In this document: positions 42,491-53,379 of the stretch, piece after piece
Position numbering within the stretch: the first letter of the stretch is position 1
How the letters are laid out: every line of letters begins with the position of its first letter
Origin: Variovorax sp. CF079
GTDB taxonomy: Bacteria; Pseudomonadota; Gammaproteobacteria; Burkholderiales; Burkholderiaceae_C
Length of the DNA: 64,000 bases
Reading direction: 5' to 3'
NCBI RefSeq assembly: GCF_900101545.1
Contig: NZ_FMZU01000016.1
Span: 62,001-126,000, forward strand
Made by a program: the position numbers and the translations under genes
The notes under the pieces: model-generated
What the model was told of the DNA's origin: nothing
Seen by the model: only the letters and a program-made list of their open reading frames with translations
Database searches by the model: none

Positions 42491-43756
42491 ATGGCCGAGA
42501 AAAAAGGCTCCTCCAGCGAAAAAACGCTTTATTGCTCGTTCTGCGGGAAGAGTCAGCACGAGGTCAAGAAGCTGATCGCAGGACCGTCGGTTTTCATCTG
42601 CGACGAGTGCATCGATCTCTGCAACGAGATCATCCGCGACGAGCTGCCCGCCGGCGAAGAGGCGCGCGAGGCGCGCAGCGACCTGCCGACACCGTCGGAG
42701 ATCAAGGCCAACCTCGACAACTACGTGATCGGCCAGGAGCCGGCCAAGCGCATGTTGTCGGTCGCGGTCTACAACCACTACAAGCGCCTGCGTCACAAGG
42801 ACAAGGCCAAGGGCGACGACGTCGAGCTCAGCAAGAGCAACATCCTTCTGATCGGCCCCACGGGCTCGGGCAAGACCCTGCTGGCCCAGACCCTCGCGCG
42901 CATGCTCGACGTGCCCTTCGTGATGGCCGACGCCACCACGCTGACCGAGGCCGGCTACGTGGGCGAAGACGTCGAGAACATCATCCAGAAGCTGCTGCAG
43001 AGCTGCAACTACGAGGTCGAGCGCGCCCAGCGCGGCATCGTCTACATCGACGAGATCGACAAGATCTCGCGCAAGTCCGACAACCCCTCGATCACGCGCG
43101 ACGTGTCGGGCGAGGGCGTGCAGCAGGCCTTGCTCAAGCTGATCGAAGGCACCATGGCCAGCGTACCGCCGCAGGGCGGCCGCAAGCATCCCAACCAGGA
43201 TTTCCTGCAGATCGACACGACCAACATCCTGTTCATCTGCGGCGGCGCTTTCGCCGGGCTCGAAAAAGTGATCGAGAACCGCACCGAGGCCTCGGGCATC
43301 GGCTTCGGCGCCTCGGTCAAGAGCAAGAAGCAGCGCAGCATCACCGAGGTGTTCCGCGAGGTCGAACCCGAAGACCTGATCAAGTTCGGCCTGATTCCCG
43401 AGCTCGTCGGCCGCATGCCGGTCGTGGCCTCGCTGGCCGAGCTCAGCGAAGACGCGCTGGTGCAGATCCTGACCGAGCCGAAGAACGCCGTGGTCAAGCA
43501 GTTCACCAAGCTGCTGCAGATGGAAGGCGTCGACCTCGAGATTCGTCCGACGGCGCTCAAGGCCATCGCTCGCAAGGCGCTGGCCCGCAAGACCGGCGCG
43601 CGTGGATTGCGCTCGATCCTGGAGCAGTCGTTGATCGACACCATGTTCGAACTGCCGAATGCCACCAACGTCGACAAGGTCGTGGTCGAAGAATCGACAA
43701 TCGACGAAAACAAGCCACCGCTCCTCGTGTACCGCGAGGCGGCCAAGAAGGCCTGA
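42491..43756 (+). CDS. clpX: ATP-dependent Clp protease ATP-binding subunit ClpX
   Basis: A 421-residue AAA+ unfoldase that feeds proteins into ClpP. The N-terminal zinc-binding domain has CSFCGKS and CDECIDLC (four Cys). Walker A is GPTGSGKT (about 118-125) and Walker B is IVYIDEIDK. The pore-loop region GRKHPNQDF is the RKH motif, and the IGF-like loop contacting ClpP is present as ASGIGFGAS. Length is standard. The terminator after clpP suggests independent expression; a -10-like TATCAT lies about 35 bp upstream. Confidence 0.97.
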   Translation: MAEKKGSSSEKTLYCSFCGKSQHEVKKLIAGPSVFICDECIDLCNEIIRDELPAGEEAREARSDLPTPSEIKANLDNYVIGQEPAKRMLSVAVYNHYKRLRHKDKAKGDDVELSKSNILLIGPTGSGKTLLAQTLARMLDVPFVMADATTLTEAGYVGEDVENIIQKLLQSCNYEVERAQRGIVYIDEIDKISRKSDNPSITRDVSGEGVQQALLKLIEGTMASVPPQGGRKHPNQDFLQIDTTNILFICGGAFAGLEKVIENRTEASGIGFGASVKSKKQRSITEVFREVEPEDLIKFGLIPELVGRMPVVASLAELSEDALVQILTEPKNAVVKQFTKLLQMEGVDLEIRPTALKAIARKALARKTGARGLRSILEQSLIDTMFELPNATNVDKVVVEESTIDENKPPLLVYREAAKKA

Positions 43757-43826
43757 CTGAGTGACTTCCTGGCCGGCTCCTCCGATACAGGCGACCGGCG
43801 TCTTCGGCGATTACCGTGCCCGCGGG

Positions 43827-43852
43827 CTTGAAAAGCGCGCGTGGCCGACCAT
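43827..43852 (+). promoter_or_regulatory. Heat-shock (sigma-32-like) promoter before lon
   Basis: CTTGAA (43827-43832), a 14-base spacer and GACCAT (43847-43852): perfect -35, four of six at -10 (consensus CCCCAT) and correct spacing. It lies 28 bp before the lon ATG. lon is a classic heat-shock gene, which supports the reading. Confidence 0.55.
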
Positions 43853-43879
43853 CTTTCCATGATCAAGTAAAGGATTCCC

Positions 43880-46321
<2,442 letters not shown>

Positions 46322-46331
46322 GTCGCGAGAC

Positions 46332-46361
46332 TTGCGGGACCTCGAAAAAATACTATATAAT
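46332..46361 (+). promoter_or_regulatory. Sigma-70 promoter of the tRNA-Gly gene
   Basis: TTGCGG (46332-46337), an 18-base spacer and a perfect TATAAT (46356-46361). It lies 14 bp before the tRNA-Gly 5' end, so transcription starts only a few bases ahead of the mature end. Confidence 0.75.
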
Positions 46362-46375
46362 TCGAGGCTCGAAAC

Positions 46376-46451
46376 GCGGGAATAGCTCAGTTGGTAGAGC
46401 GCAACCTTGCCAAGGTTGAGGTCGAGAGTTCGAGACTCTTTTCCCGCTCCA
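46376..46451 (+). tRNA. tRNA-Gly (anticodon GCC)
   Basis: A 76-base tRNA with encoded CCA. The acceptor stem GCGGGAA pairs with TTCCCGC. The anticodon stem-loop AACCT-TGCCAAG-GTT gives GCC. The D arm is GCTCAGTTGGTAGAGC and the T loop is TTCGAGA. Confidence 0.96.
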
Positions 46452-46457
46452 GTTTTG

Positions 46458-46488
46458 AAAAAGGGAAGCTTCGGGCTTCCCTTTTTTT
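46458..46488 (+). terminator. Intrinsic terminator after tRNA-Gly
   Basis: AAGGGAAGC, loop TTCGG, GCTTCCCTT followed by a run of T (46481-46488), with A residues before the stem making it bidirectional in form. It separates tRNA-Gly from tRNA-Cys transcription at least in part. Confidence 0.85.
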
Positions 46489-46506
46489 CGCGAGTTCAAA
46501 CAGCAG

Positions 46507-46580
46507 GGCGCGATAGCAAAGCGGTTATGCAACGGATTGCAAATCCGTCTAGCCCGGTTCGACTCCGGGTCGCGCCTCCA
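46507..46580 (+). tRNA. tRNA-Cys (anticodon GCA)
   Basis: A 74-base tRNA with encoded CCA. The acceptor stem GGCGCGA pairs with TCGCGCC. The anticodon loop TTGCAAA between CGGA and TCCG gives GCA. The T arm is CCCGG-TTCGACT-CCGGG. Confidence 0.96.
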
Positions 46581-46600
46581 TCCATATCGATATCGATCCG

Positions 46601-46641
46601 ACAGCCCCACCAACCATCGTTGCCGGGGCTGTTTTCGTTTC
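46601..46641 (+). terminator. Probable terminator after tRNA-Cys
   Basis: ACAGCCCC (46601-46608) pairs with GGGGCTGT (46625-46632) and is followed by TTTTCGTTT. The 16-base loop can fold further (CAAC with GTTG). Confidence 0.7.
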
Positions 46642-46666
46642 GGGTATCGTGCATATCTGCCCGGCC

Positions 46667-46759
46667 GCCCGGATGGTGAAATTGGTAGACACATCGGACT
46701 TAAAATCCGCCGCTTCCTGCATAAGGGGCGTACCGGTTCGACCCCGGTTCCGGGCACCA
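46667..46759 (+). tRNA. tRNA-Leu (anticodon UAA)
   Basis: A 93-base class II tRNA with encoded CCA. The acceptor stem GCCCGGA pairs with TCCGGGC (46749-46755). The anticodon loop CTTAAAA within CGGA...TCCG gives UAA. The long variable arm (CGCTTCCTGCATAAGGGGCG) is typical of leucine tRNAs. Confidence 0.94.
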
Positions 46760-46781
46760 TCACATACAAGGGAGCAATGAC

Positions 46782-47414
46782 ATGCCTCGCTACAACGCTC
46801 CGTTCGAAATCCATGTGCACGGCGATGTGCCGCTGCGCTCCGATGTGAGCTTCGAGCAGATCCAGGAAGCGCTCAGGCCACTCTGGAAATATGCCGGCGC
46901 CAAGTCGCTGGCCGATGGCGCGACCAGCGTCTACGAAGAAGAGCCGGGCATCCGTTTCGAGCAGAAGGAGCACATGCTCCAGATCTGCTGGACGGTCGCC
47001 GGCGACGAGGATTTCCGCCAGGCACTCGACGAGATGTGCATGGCACTCAACGAGCTCGCCGAACAAGGCGCTGCGCTCGAAGTCACTTTCTACGACACCG
47101 ATTTCGACGAGGAAGAGGGCGACCCCGACGAAGAGTCGCGCGACGACTTCCTCATGCTCTTCGTGGGGCCGAACCCGGCCGCGATCATGCAGGTGCAGCG
47201 CGACCTCCTGGTGGAAGACGTGGTCAACCTCATGGAGCGCCACTTCGACGGTTCCGAACTCGGCGGCGTGGTGGCGGAAATCGACAAGCTCTTCGGCGAC
47301 CGCTTCGATGCGCTCGTGAACTCGCTCGAGATCGGCAAGCGCCCCCGCGGCGGCACCGGTGGTCCGGGTACGGGCGGCCACGGTGGCGGACGCCGCCCGC
47401 GCCACCTGCACTAG
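46782..47414 (+). CDS. DUF6806-type protein of unknown function
   Basis: A 210-residue soluble acidic protein conserved in Burkholderiales. It begins MPRYNAPFEIHVHGDVPLRSDVSFEQIQEALRPLWKYAG. A strongly acidic stretch sits mid-protein (YDTDFDEEEGDPDEESRDD, about residues 105-123). The C-terminal tail is Gly/Arg/His-rich (about 185-210) and looks disordered. No signal peptide, membrane segment or catalytic motif is evident. The DUF assignment is from memory of the family's opening sequence. It starts 22 bp after tRNA-Leu with GGGAGC upstream, so it may be co-transcribed with the tRNA. Confidence 0.75.
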   Translation: MPRYNAPFEIHVHGDVPLRSDVSFEQIQEALRPLWKYAGAKSLADGATSVYEEEPGIRFEQKEHMLQICWTVAGDEDFRQALDEMCMALNELAEQGAALEVTFYDTDFDEEEGDPDEESRDDFLMLFVGPNPAAIMQVQRDLLVEDVVNLMERHFDGSELGGVVAEIDKLFGDRFDALVNSLEIGKRPRGGTGGPGTGGHGGGRRPRHLH

Positions 47415-47483
47415 CAAGAGCGTGCCACGGAGCGGTCAAGCCGCTCCGCTATGCTCGGCGACCTTCTGTTCGAGGAGAGTCGC

Positions 47484-48818
47484 TTGGCCTTGTTTTCACA
47501 ATCTGCCCTCCGTCCCGGCGTGCGCAAGCGCGAAGTCTTCGGCTGGGCGATGTACGACTTCGCCAACTCGGGCTACACCACGGTGGTCATCACGGCGGTG
47601 TTCGCTGCCTACTTCGTCGGCGGCATCGCCAAGGGCGAGCCCTGGGCCACCTTCGCGTGGACGGCGGCCCTGAGCATTTCCTATGCGATCGTGATGCTGT
47701 CGATGCCGGCGATCGGCGCCTGGGCCGATCTGCATGCGGCCAAGAAGAGGTTGCTGGCCATCGTCACTGCCGGCTGTGTGCTCGGCACCGCGGCCCTTGC
47801 GCTCACGCCGAAGCTCGGCGGTCCGTATGCGGTGGCCTTGGCGATGGGCCTGGTGATCTTCTCCAACACCTTCTACTCTTACGGCGAATCGCTGACCGGC
47901 GCCTTCCTGCCGGAACTCGCCACGGCGGAGGGCATGGGCAAGGTCAGCGGCTGGGGCTGGGCCTTCGGCTACATCGGCGGCATGCTCTCGCTCGGCCTGT
48001 GCCTGGCCTATGTGCTCTCGGCGCAGGCCAAGGGTTTGCCTGCCGCGCATTTCGTGCCGGTCACGATGCTGATCACGGCTGCGCTCTATGGCGTGGCGGC
48101 CTGCGCCACCTTCGCGCTGCTGCCCGAGCGTGCGCTGCCGCAGCCGGCCGGCGCGCGGCAGAGCGCCTGGCGGCAGCTGCGCCACACTTTCCGCGAGGCG
48201 CGCGCCTACAGCGACTTCATGTGGCTCCTGGCCTGTACCGTCTGCTACCAGGGTGGGGTGGCGGTGGCGATCACGCTCGCGGCGATCTATGCCGAGCAGG
48301 TGATTGGCTTCGTCCCCAGCGAGACCATGGTGCTGATCTTCGTGCTCAACGTCGCGGCCGCGCTCGGCGCCTTTGGCTTCGGCTACCTGCAGGATCGCAT
48401 CGGCCACCGGCGGGCGCTGTCGGGTGCGCTCGTGGCCTGGATCGCCGTGTGCGTGATCGCCGCCTCGGTCACGACCAAGGGCGGCTTCTGGTGGGCTGCA
48501 TCCATCGCCGGCCTGGCGATGGGTTCGAGCCAGTCGGCCGGCCGCGCCATGACCGGCGTGCTGGCCCCGCCGCGCCAACTCGCCGAATTCTTCGGGCTCT
48601 GGACCTTCGCGACGCGGCTGGCCGGCATCATCGGGCCGCTGAGCTACGGCGCCATCACGTGGATGACCGGGGGCAACCAGCGCATCGCGATCCTCTCGAC
48701 CGCCGCGCTGTTTGTCGGCGGCCTCTTGCTGTTGATACCGATCGACATGCGGCGCGGCCGCGCCGCTGCGCTGCGCGAAGTGTCTCAGTCGGAAGCCGTG
48801 CCCTTGGAGGCACGGTAG
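47484..48818 (+). CDS. MFS transporter, UMF1 (Atg22-like) family
   Basis: A polytopic inner-membrane transporter of about 444 residues with twelve helices. EVFGWAMYDFANSGYTTVVITAVFAAYF near the start is the signature of the UMF1 group within the major facilitator superfamily. GAWADLHAAKKRLL is the typical loop 2-3 motif. A TTG at 47484 is preferred as start because GAGGAG lies 6 bases upstream; the ATG at 47451 has no ribosome-binding site. The substrate is unknown, though relatives have been linked to amino-acid efflux. The last 34 bp overlap the convergent exported-protein gene. Confidence 0.85.
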   Translation: MALFSQSALRPGVRKREVFGWAMYDFANSGYTTVVITAVFAAYFVGGIAKGEPWATFAWTAALSISYAIVMLSMPAIGAWADLHAAKKRLLAIVTAGCVLGTAALALTPKLGGPYAVALAMGLVIFSNTFYSYGESLTGAFLPELATAEGMGKVSGWGWAFGYIGGMLSLGLCLAYVLSAQAKGLPAAHFVPVTMLITAALYGVAACATFALLPERALPQPAGARQSAWRQLRHTFREARAYSDFMWLLACTVCYQGGVAVAITLAAIYAEQVIGFVPSETMVLIFVLNVAAALGAFGFGYLQDRIGHRRALSGALVAWIAVCVIAASVTTKGGFWWAASIAGLAMGSSQSAGRAMTGVLAPPRQLAEFFGLWTFATRLAGIIGPLSYGAITWMTGGNQRIAILSTAALFVGGLLLLIPIDMRRGRAAALREVSQSEAVPLEAR

Positions 48819-49546
48819 ATCGTCCCGTCGTAGTGCAGCGTCATCGACGTGAACTTCGCCGGCCGTTCCTGCGTCACGCACTCTTCGCCCTGCGGGCTGG
48901 AGCGGCTCAGAGTGCGGGTCTGGCGCAGCAGCAGGTCGGCATAGCCGTTGCTCGTGCTGCGCGCGATCGACAGGCTGCCGCGCACGGTCTCGAAGTTGCC
49001 GGCGCAGTTGGTGTCCCACTCGCCGCGCTCGAGTGCCGTCTCGAGCCCGTCGAGCACCTTGGCGAGCTTCGGGCCCTGCGGCACGTAGAGCGTGAGCGTT
49101 TCGTTTGAGTACGGGTTCGCACGCGACGAGCCCTGGTGGACGACCCGCACGCCGAATGCGCGCGCGTCGCCGGCCAGCGCGTAGCGCGCGGTGTCGACCT
49201 TGATCTCGCCGATGCGGATCGCGTCTTCGGTCAGCGCTGCGGGCTGGAACAAGCGGCTGACGACCGTTGCACGCTCGGTGTTGCCGTTGTCGGCCTGCTG
49301 CACCACGAGCACGTCAAGATCGAACTCGGTTAAGTTCGGTTCGGACGATGGGCGCGGCATCGGCAGCACCACGATGAAGCGGCCCGCGAAGCCGCGCCAG
49401 GGCTGGCACACGGCGCGTTCATGGTCGAGCAGGCGCTTCGGATGCAGCTTGGCATGCATGCGCTCCGCAAGGCCGGTATCGCAGGCGGCGTGGCCGGCAA
49501 CGCAGAAGGCGGCCAGCAGCGGGGCGAGAAGCAGGCGGCCGCGCAT
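48785..49546 (-). CDS. Exported protein of unknown function
   Basis: A 253-residue protein with a Sec signal peptide (residues 1-20, ending GHA-A). The mature protein has four Cys residues (in AACDTG, AVCQPW, TNCAGN and EECVTQ), enough for two disulfides in the periplasm. The sequence alternates short beta strands (RFIVVLPMP, FDLDVLVVQQ, FGVRVVHQG, LTLYVPQG). No catalytic motif or named domain is recognised. It is 8 bp upstream of murI on the other side and convergent with the MFS gene, overlapping it by 34 bp. Confidence 0.7.
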   Translation of the reverse strand: MRGRLLLAPLLAAFCVAGHAACDTGLAERMHAKLHPKRLLDHERAVCQPWRGFAGRFIVVLPMPRPSSEPNLTEFDLDVLVVQQADNGNTERATVVSRLFQPAALTEDAIRIGEIKVDTARYALAGDARAFGVRVVHQGSSRANPYSNETLTLYVPQGPKLAKVLDGLETALERGEWDTNCAGNFETVRGSLSIARSTSNGYADLLLRQTRTLSRSSPQGEECVTQERPAKFTSMTLHYDGTIYRASKGTASD

Positions 49547-49554
49547 GGACAGGA

Positions 49555-50379
49555 TCAGGTGCTTGTTGCCGTCGATGCGCCGGCGGTCGTCGCAGGGCCG
49601 GCTGGGCGCGTGAGCCAGCGTGCGGCCGCGGCATCGAGCGCATCGGGTGCAGCGCTGCTGACGAGTGCGACGGCGCCGTCGTCTGCTTCGGCGAGTTGCC
49701 CGGCCTGGGACAGCAGCCGCCGCGTCTGCTGCGCGACCGGCGCGCCGGTATCGATGAAGTGCACCGTGTCGCCGGTATGGCGGCGCAACTCGGCCGCGAT
49801 GAAGGGGTAATGGGTGCAGCCCAGCACCAGCGTGTCGATCTGTCCCGGTGCGCTGCCGAACGTGCCCGCCGCGCTCAGATAGCGTTGGCTCAGTGCCGCG
49901 ATCTCGGCGCTGTCGGAACGCTCGATGGCGCCCGCCAGGCCGTCGCAGGGAACGATGCGGAAGACCGCTTGTGTGGCCAGCGACGCGTGCAAGGTCTCGA
50001 ACTTGCGGCTTTCCAGGGTCACGCGGGTCGCGATCACCGCGATATGGCCGGTGCGGCTCGTCGCTACCGCGGGTTTGAGGGCCGGTTCGACACCGACCAG
50101 CGGCAGCGCCGGATGATAAGACCGCAGTTCATGGATGGCAGCCGCCGTCGCGGTATTGCAAGCGACGACCAGCGCCTTGATCCGATGCCGATCGAGCAGG
50201 TAGCGCGCGACCGTGCGGGTCCGCTCGGCCACGTAGGCATCGCCGCGCTCACCATAGGGCGCATGGCCCGTGTCGGCGAAGTAGACGAAGCGCTCGTGCG
50301 GCAGCTCCTCGCGCAGCGCGTTGAGGACCGAGAGCCCCCCGACGCCGCTGTCGAACACGCCGATCGGAAAGTGGCTCAA
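49555..50379 (-). CDS. murI: Glutamate racemase
   Basis: A 274-residue enzyme interconverting L- and D-glutamate for peptidoglycan. PIGVFDSGVGGLSVLNAL holds the Asp10-Ser11 pair. The two catalytic Cys are in VVACNTATAA (Cys74) and LVLGCTHYPF. The start is a TTG at 50379 that overlaps the fumarase stop (TTGA) and has GGAAG upstream, giving SHFPIGVFDSG, where the family begins. The ATG at 50433 would lie inside the fumarase gene and add unrelated residues. Co-transcription with a fumarase is unusual. Confidence 0.93.
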   Translation of the reverse strand: MSHFPIGVFDSGVGGLSVLNALREELPHERFVYFADTGHAPYGERGDAYVAERTRTVARYLLDRHRIKALVVACNTATAAAIHELRSYHPALPLVGVEPALKPAVATSRTGHIAVIATRVTLESRKFETLHASLATQAVFRIVPCDGLAGAIERSDSAEIAALSQRYLSAAGTFGSAPGQIDTLVLGCTHYPFIAAELRRHTGDTVHFIDTGAPVAQQTRRLLSQAGQLAEADDGAVALVSSAAPDALDAAAARWLTRPAGPATTAGASTATST

Positions 50380-51929
50380 GCGGCTTCCATCATGATGGTC
50401 TTGAACTCGCCGCTGGCGATGCGCTTCTGCCACTCGGCCGGGCCGGTGATGTGGGCGCTGGTGCCTCCGGCGTCCACTGCCACCGTGACCGGCATGTCCA
50501 CCACGTCGAACTCGTAGATCGCCTCCATGCCGAGATCGGCGAAGCCCACCACCTTGGCCGTCTTGATCGCCTTGCTCACCAGGTAGGCGGCACCACCCAC
50601 CGCCATCAGGTAGGCGCTCTGGTGCTTCTTGATCGCCTCGATCGCGACCGGCCCGCGCTCGGCCTTGCCGATCATTGCGATCAAGCCGGTCTTCGCCAGC
50701 ATCATCTCGGTGAAGCCGTCCATGCGCGTGGCGGTGGTCGGGCCGGCCGGGCCCACCGCCTCGTCCTTGACCGGATCGACCGGGCCGACGTAGTAGATCA
50801 CCCGGTTGGTGAAGTCCACCGGCAGCTTCTCGCCCTTGGCCAGCATGTCGGCGATGCGCTTGTGTGCGGCATCGCGGCCGGTGAGCATCTTGCCGTTGAG
50901 CAGCAGGGTGTCGCCCGGCTTCCAGCTAGCGACCTCGGCCGGCGTGAGCTTGTCGAGATCGACGCGCTTGCTCTTGTTGTAGTCGGGCGCCCACTCGATC
51001 TTGGGCCACAGGTCCAGCGAGGGCGCTTCGAGGTACACCGGTCCCGAGCCGTCGAGCACGAAGTGCGCATGGCGCGTGGCCGCGCAGTTCGGGATCATCG
51101 CCACCGGCTTGCTCGCCGCGTGCGTGGGGTACATCTTGATCTTGACGTCTAGCACGGTGGCCAGGCCGCCCAGGCCCTGCGCGCCGATGCCGAGCGCATT
51201 GACCTTCTCGTAAAGCTCGACGCGCAGCGCCTCCACCTTGCTGAGTTCGGCCCCGGAGCGCTTCTTGGCCAGCAGCTCGTGCATGTCGAGGTCGTCCATC
51301 AGGCTTTCCTTGGCGAGCAGGGCGGCCTTCTCGGCGGTGCCGCCGATGCCGATGCCCAGCATGCCCGGCGGGCACCAGCCGGCGCCCATGGTGGGCACGG
51401 TCTTGAGCACCCAGTCGACCACGCTGTCGCCGGGGTTCAGCATCACCAGCTTGCTCTTGTTCTCGCTGCCGCCGCCCTTGGCGGCCACCGTCACCTCGAC
51501 GGTGTTACCCGGCACGATCTCGGTGAAGATCACGGCCGGCGTGTTGTCCTTCGTGTTCTTGCGATCGAACTGCGGGTCGGCCACGACCGAGGCGCGCAGC
51601 GTGTTGTCGGGATGGTTGTAGCCGCGGCGCACGCCTTCGTTGATGGCGTCGTCGAGGCTGCCGGTGAAGCCGCCCCAGCGCACGTCCATGCCGACCTTGA
51701 GGAAGACGTTGACGATGCCGGTGTCCTGGCAGATCGGGCGCTGGCCGGTGGCGCTCATCTTGCTGTTGGTGAGGATCTGCGCCATCGCGTCCTTGGCCGC
51801 CGGGCTTTGCTCGCGCTCGTAGGCACGCGCCAGGTGGGCGATGTAGTCGGTCGGGTGGTAGTAGCTGATGTATTGCAGCGCGGCGGCAACCGACTCGATC
51901 AGGTCGGCTTGTTGAATCGTGGTGGTCAT
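50376..51929 (-). CDS. fumA: Class I fumarate hydratase (iron-sulfur)
   Basis: A 517-residue Fe-S fumarase of the single-chain FumA/FumB type, converting fumarate to malate. Cys ligands for the 4Fe-4S cluster are visible in RPICQDTG (Cys67), AGWCPPGMLG and MIPNCAATRH. The C-terminal beta domain has VGPAGPTTATRMDGF and VDAGGTSAHI. The start at 51929 (MTTTIQQADLIES) fits homologues; the ATG at 51968 would add 13 unrelated residues. Its stop overlaps the murI start. A class II fumarase gene is divergent 60 bp away. Confidence 0.94.
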   Translation of the reverse strand: MTTTIQQADLIESVAAALQYISYYHPTDYIAHLARAYEREQSPAAKDAMAQILTNSKMSATGQRPICQDTGIVNVFLKVGMDVRWGGFTGSLDDAINEGVRRGYNHPDNTLRASVVADPQFDRKNTKDNTPAVIFTEIVPGNTVEVTVAAKGGGSENKSKLVMLNPGDSVVDWVLKTVPTMGAGWCPPGMLGIGIGGTAEKAALLAKESLMDDLDMHELLAKKRSGAELSKVEALRVELYEKVNALGIGAQGLGGLATVLDVKIKMYPTHAASKPVAMIPNCAATRHAHFVLDGSGPVYLEAPSLDLWPKIEWAPDYNKSKRVDLDKLTPAEVASWKPGDTLLLNGKMLTGRDAAHKRIADMLAKGEKLPVDFTNRVIYYVGPVDPVKDEAVGPAGPTTATRMDGFTEMMLAKTGLIAMIGKAERGPVAIEAIKKHQSAYLMAVGGAAYLVSKAIKTAKVVGFADLGMEAIYEFDVVDMPVTVAVDAGGTSAHITGPAEWQKRIASGEFKTIMMEAA

Positions 51930-51989
51930 GGGGGTTTTTGCTTGGACGGATACTGGCGGGTCCTCCATTTTGACAGCTCAGGCCCGCCC

Positions 51990-53375
51990 ATGAAGACACG
52001 CACCGAACGCGACACCTTTGGCCCCATCGAAGTACCGGCAGACAGGCTCTGGGGCGCGCAGACCCAGCGCTCGCTGCAGAACTTCGACATCTCGGGCGAG
52101 CAGCAGCCGCGCGAGATCATCAAAGCCCTGGCGCAGGTCAAGCGCGCCTCGGCAGTGGTCAACCATGCGCTCGGCCTGCAGGACGAGAAGAAGACGAAGG
52201 TCATCGTCGCTGCGGCCGACGAAGTCATCGCCGGCACGCATCCCGAGGAGTTCCCGCTGGTCGTGTGGCAGACCGGATCCGGCACGCAGACCAACATGAA
52301 CGTCAACGAGGTGCTGGCCAACCGCGCGAGCGAGCTGCTGGGCGGCGAACGCGGGGAAGGACGTCTCGTGCATCCGAACGACGATGTGAACCGCAGCCAG
52401 TCCTCGAACGACGTGTTCCCGACCGCGATGCACGTGGCGGCGGTCGACGCGATCACCAACCGGCTGTTGCCCGCCATCGCCAGGCTGCGCGGAACGCTGG
52501 AAAAGAAATCGCAGGACTTCGCCGACATCGTGAAGATCGGCCGCACCCATCTGCAGGATGCGACGCCGCTCACGCTGGGCCAGGAATTCTCGGGCTACGT
52601 GGCGCAGCTCGCGCACGGCGAAGCCCACGTGCGCGCCGCGTTGCCGCACCTGTGCGAGCTGGCGCTGGGCGGCACCGCGGTCGGCACCGGGCTCAACGCG
52701 CCCAGGGGCTATGCCGAGCAGGTGGCGGCCGAGCTTGCCAGGCTCACCGGCCTGCCTTTCGTCACCGCGCCGAACAAGTTCGAGGCCATGGCCTCGGTCG
52801 ATGGGCTGGTGCATGCGCACGGCGCGCTCAAGACCCTGGCCGCGAGCATGACGAAGATCGCCAACGACGTGCGCTGGCTCGCGAGCGGCCCGCGCAGCGG
52901 TATCGGCGAACTGAGCATTCCCGAAAACGAGCCGGGCTCGTCGATCATGCCCGGCAAGGTGAATCCGACGCAGAGCGAGGCGGTCACGATGCTGGCGGCG
53001 CAGGTGATGGGCAACGACGTCGCGATCAACATCGGTGGTGCCTCGGGCAACTTCGAGCTCAACGTATTTCGCCCGATGGTGGCGCACAACTTCCTGCAGA
53101 GCGTGCGCCTTTTGGCCGACGGCATGGTGAGCTTCAACGACCACTGCGCGGTGGGCATCGAGCCCAACCGCGAGCGCATCGCCGAACTCGTACAGCGCTC
53201 GCTGATGCTGGTGACGGCACTCAACACGCACATCGGCTACGACAAGGCGGCCTTCATCGCGAAGAAGGCGCACAAGGAAGGCACGAGCCTGCGCGAGGCG
53301 GCGGTGGCCTCAGGTCACCTGACCGGGGAGCAGTTCGATGCCTGGGTGGTGCCGGAGAACATGACCGGGCGATAG
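51990..53375 (+). CDS. fumC: Class II fumarate hydratase
   Basis: A 461-residue metal-free fumarase of the aspartase/fumarase superfamily. Signatures: RSLQNFDIS near the start, HPNDDVNRSQSSNDVFPTAMH, GRTHLQDATPLTLGQE and the catalytic GSSIMPGKVNPTQSE loop with its Ser. It is oxygen-stable, unlike the Fe-S fumarase encoded divergently, so the pair gives fumarase activity with and without iron or oxidative stress. It is convergent with the UPF0114 gene, 4 bp between stops. Confidence 0.96.
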   Translation: MKTRTERDTFGPIEVPADRLWGAQTQRSLQNFDISGEQQPREIIKALAQVKRASAVVNHALGLQDEKKTKVIVAAADEVIAGTHPEEFPLVVWQTGSGTQTNMNVNEVLANRASELLGGERGEGRLVHPNDDVNRSQSSNDVFPTAMHVAAVDAITNRLLPAIARLRGTLEKKSQDFADIVKIGRTHLQDATPLTLGQEFSGYVAQLAHGEAHVRAALPHLCELALGGTAVGTGLNAPRGYAEQVAAELARLTGLPFVTAPNKFEAMASVDGLVHAHGALKTLAASMTKIANDVRWLASGPRSGIGELSIPENEPGSSIMPGKVNPTQSEAVTMLAAQVMGNDVAINIGGASGNFELNVFRPMVAHNFLQSVRLLADGMVSFNDHCAVGIEPNRERIAELVQRSLMLVTALNTHIGYDKAAFIAKKAHKEGTSLREAAVASGHLTGEQFDAWVVPENMTGR

Positions 53376-53379
53376 ACGC

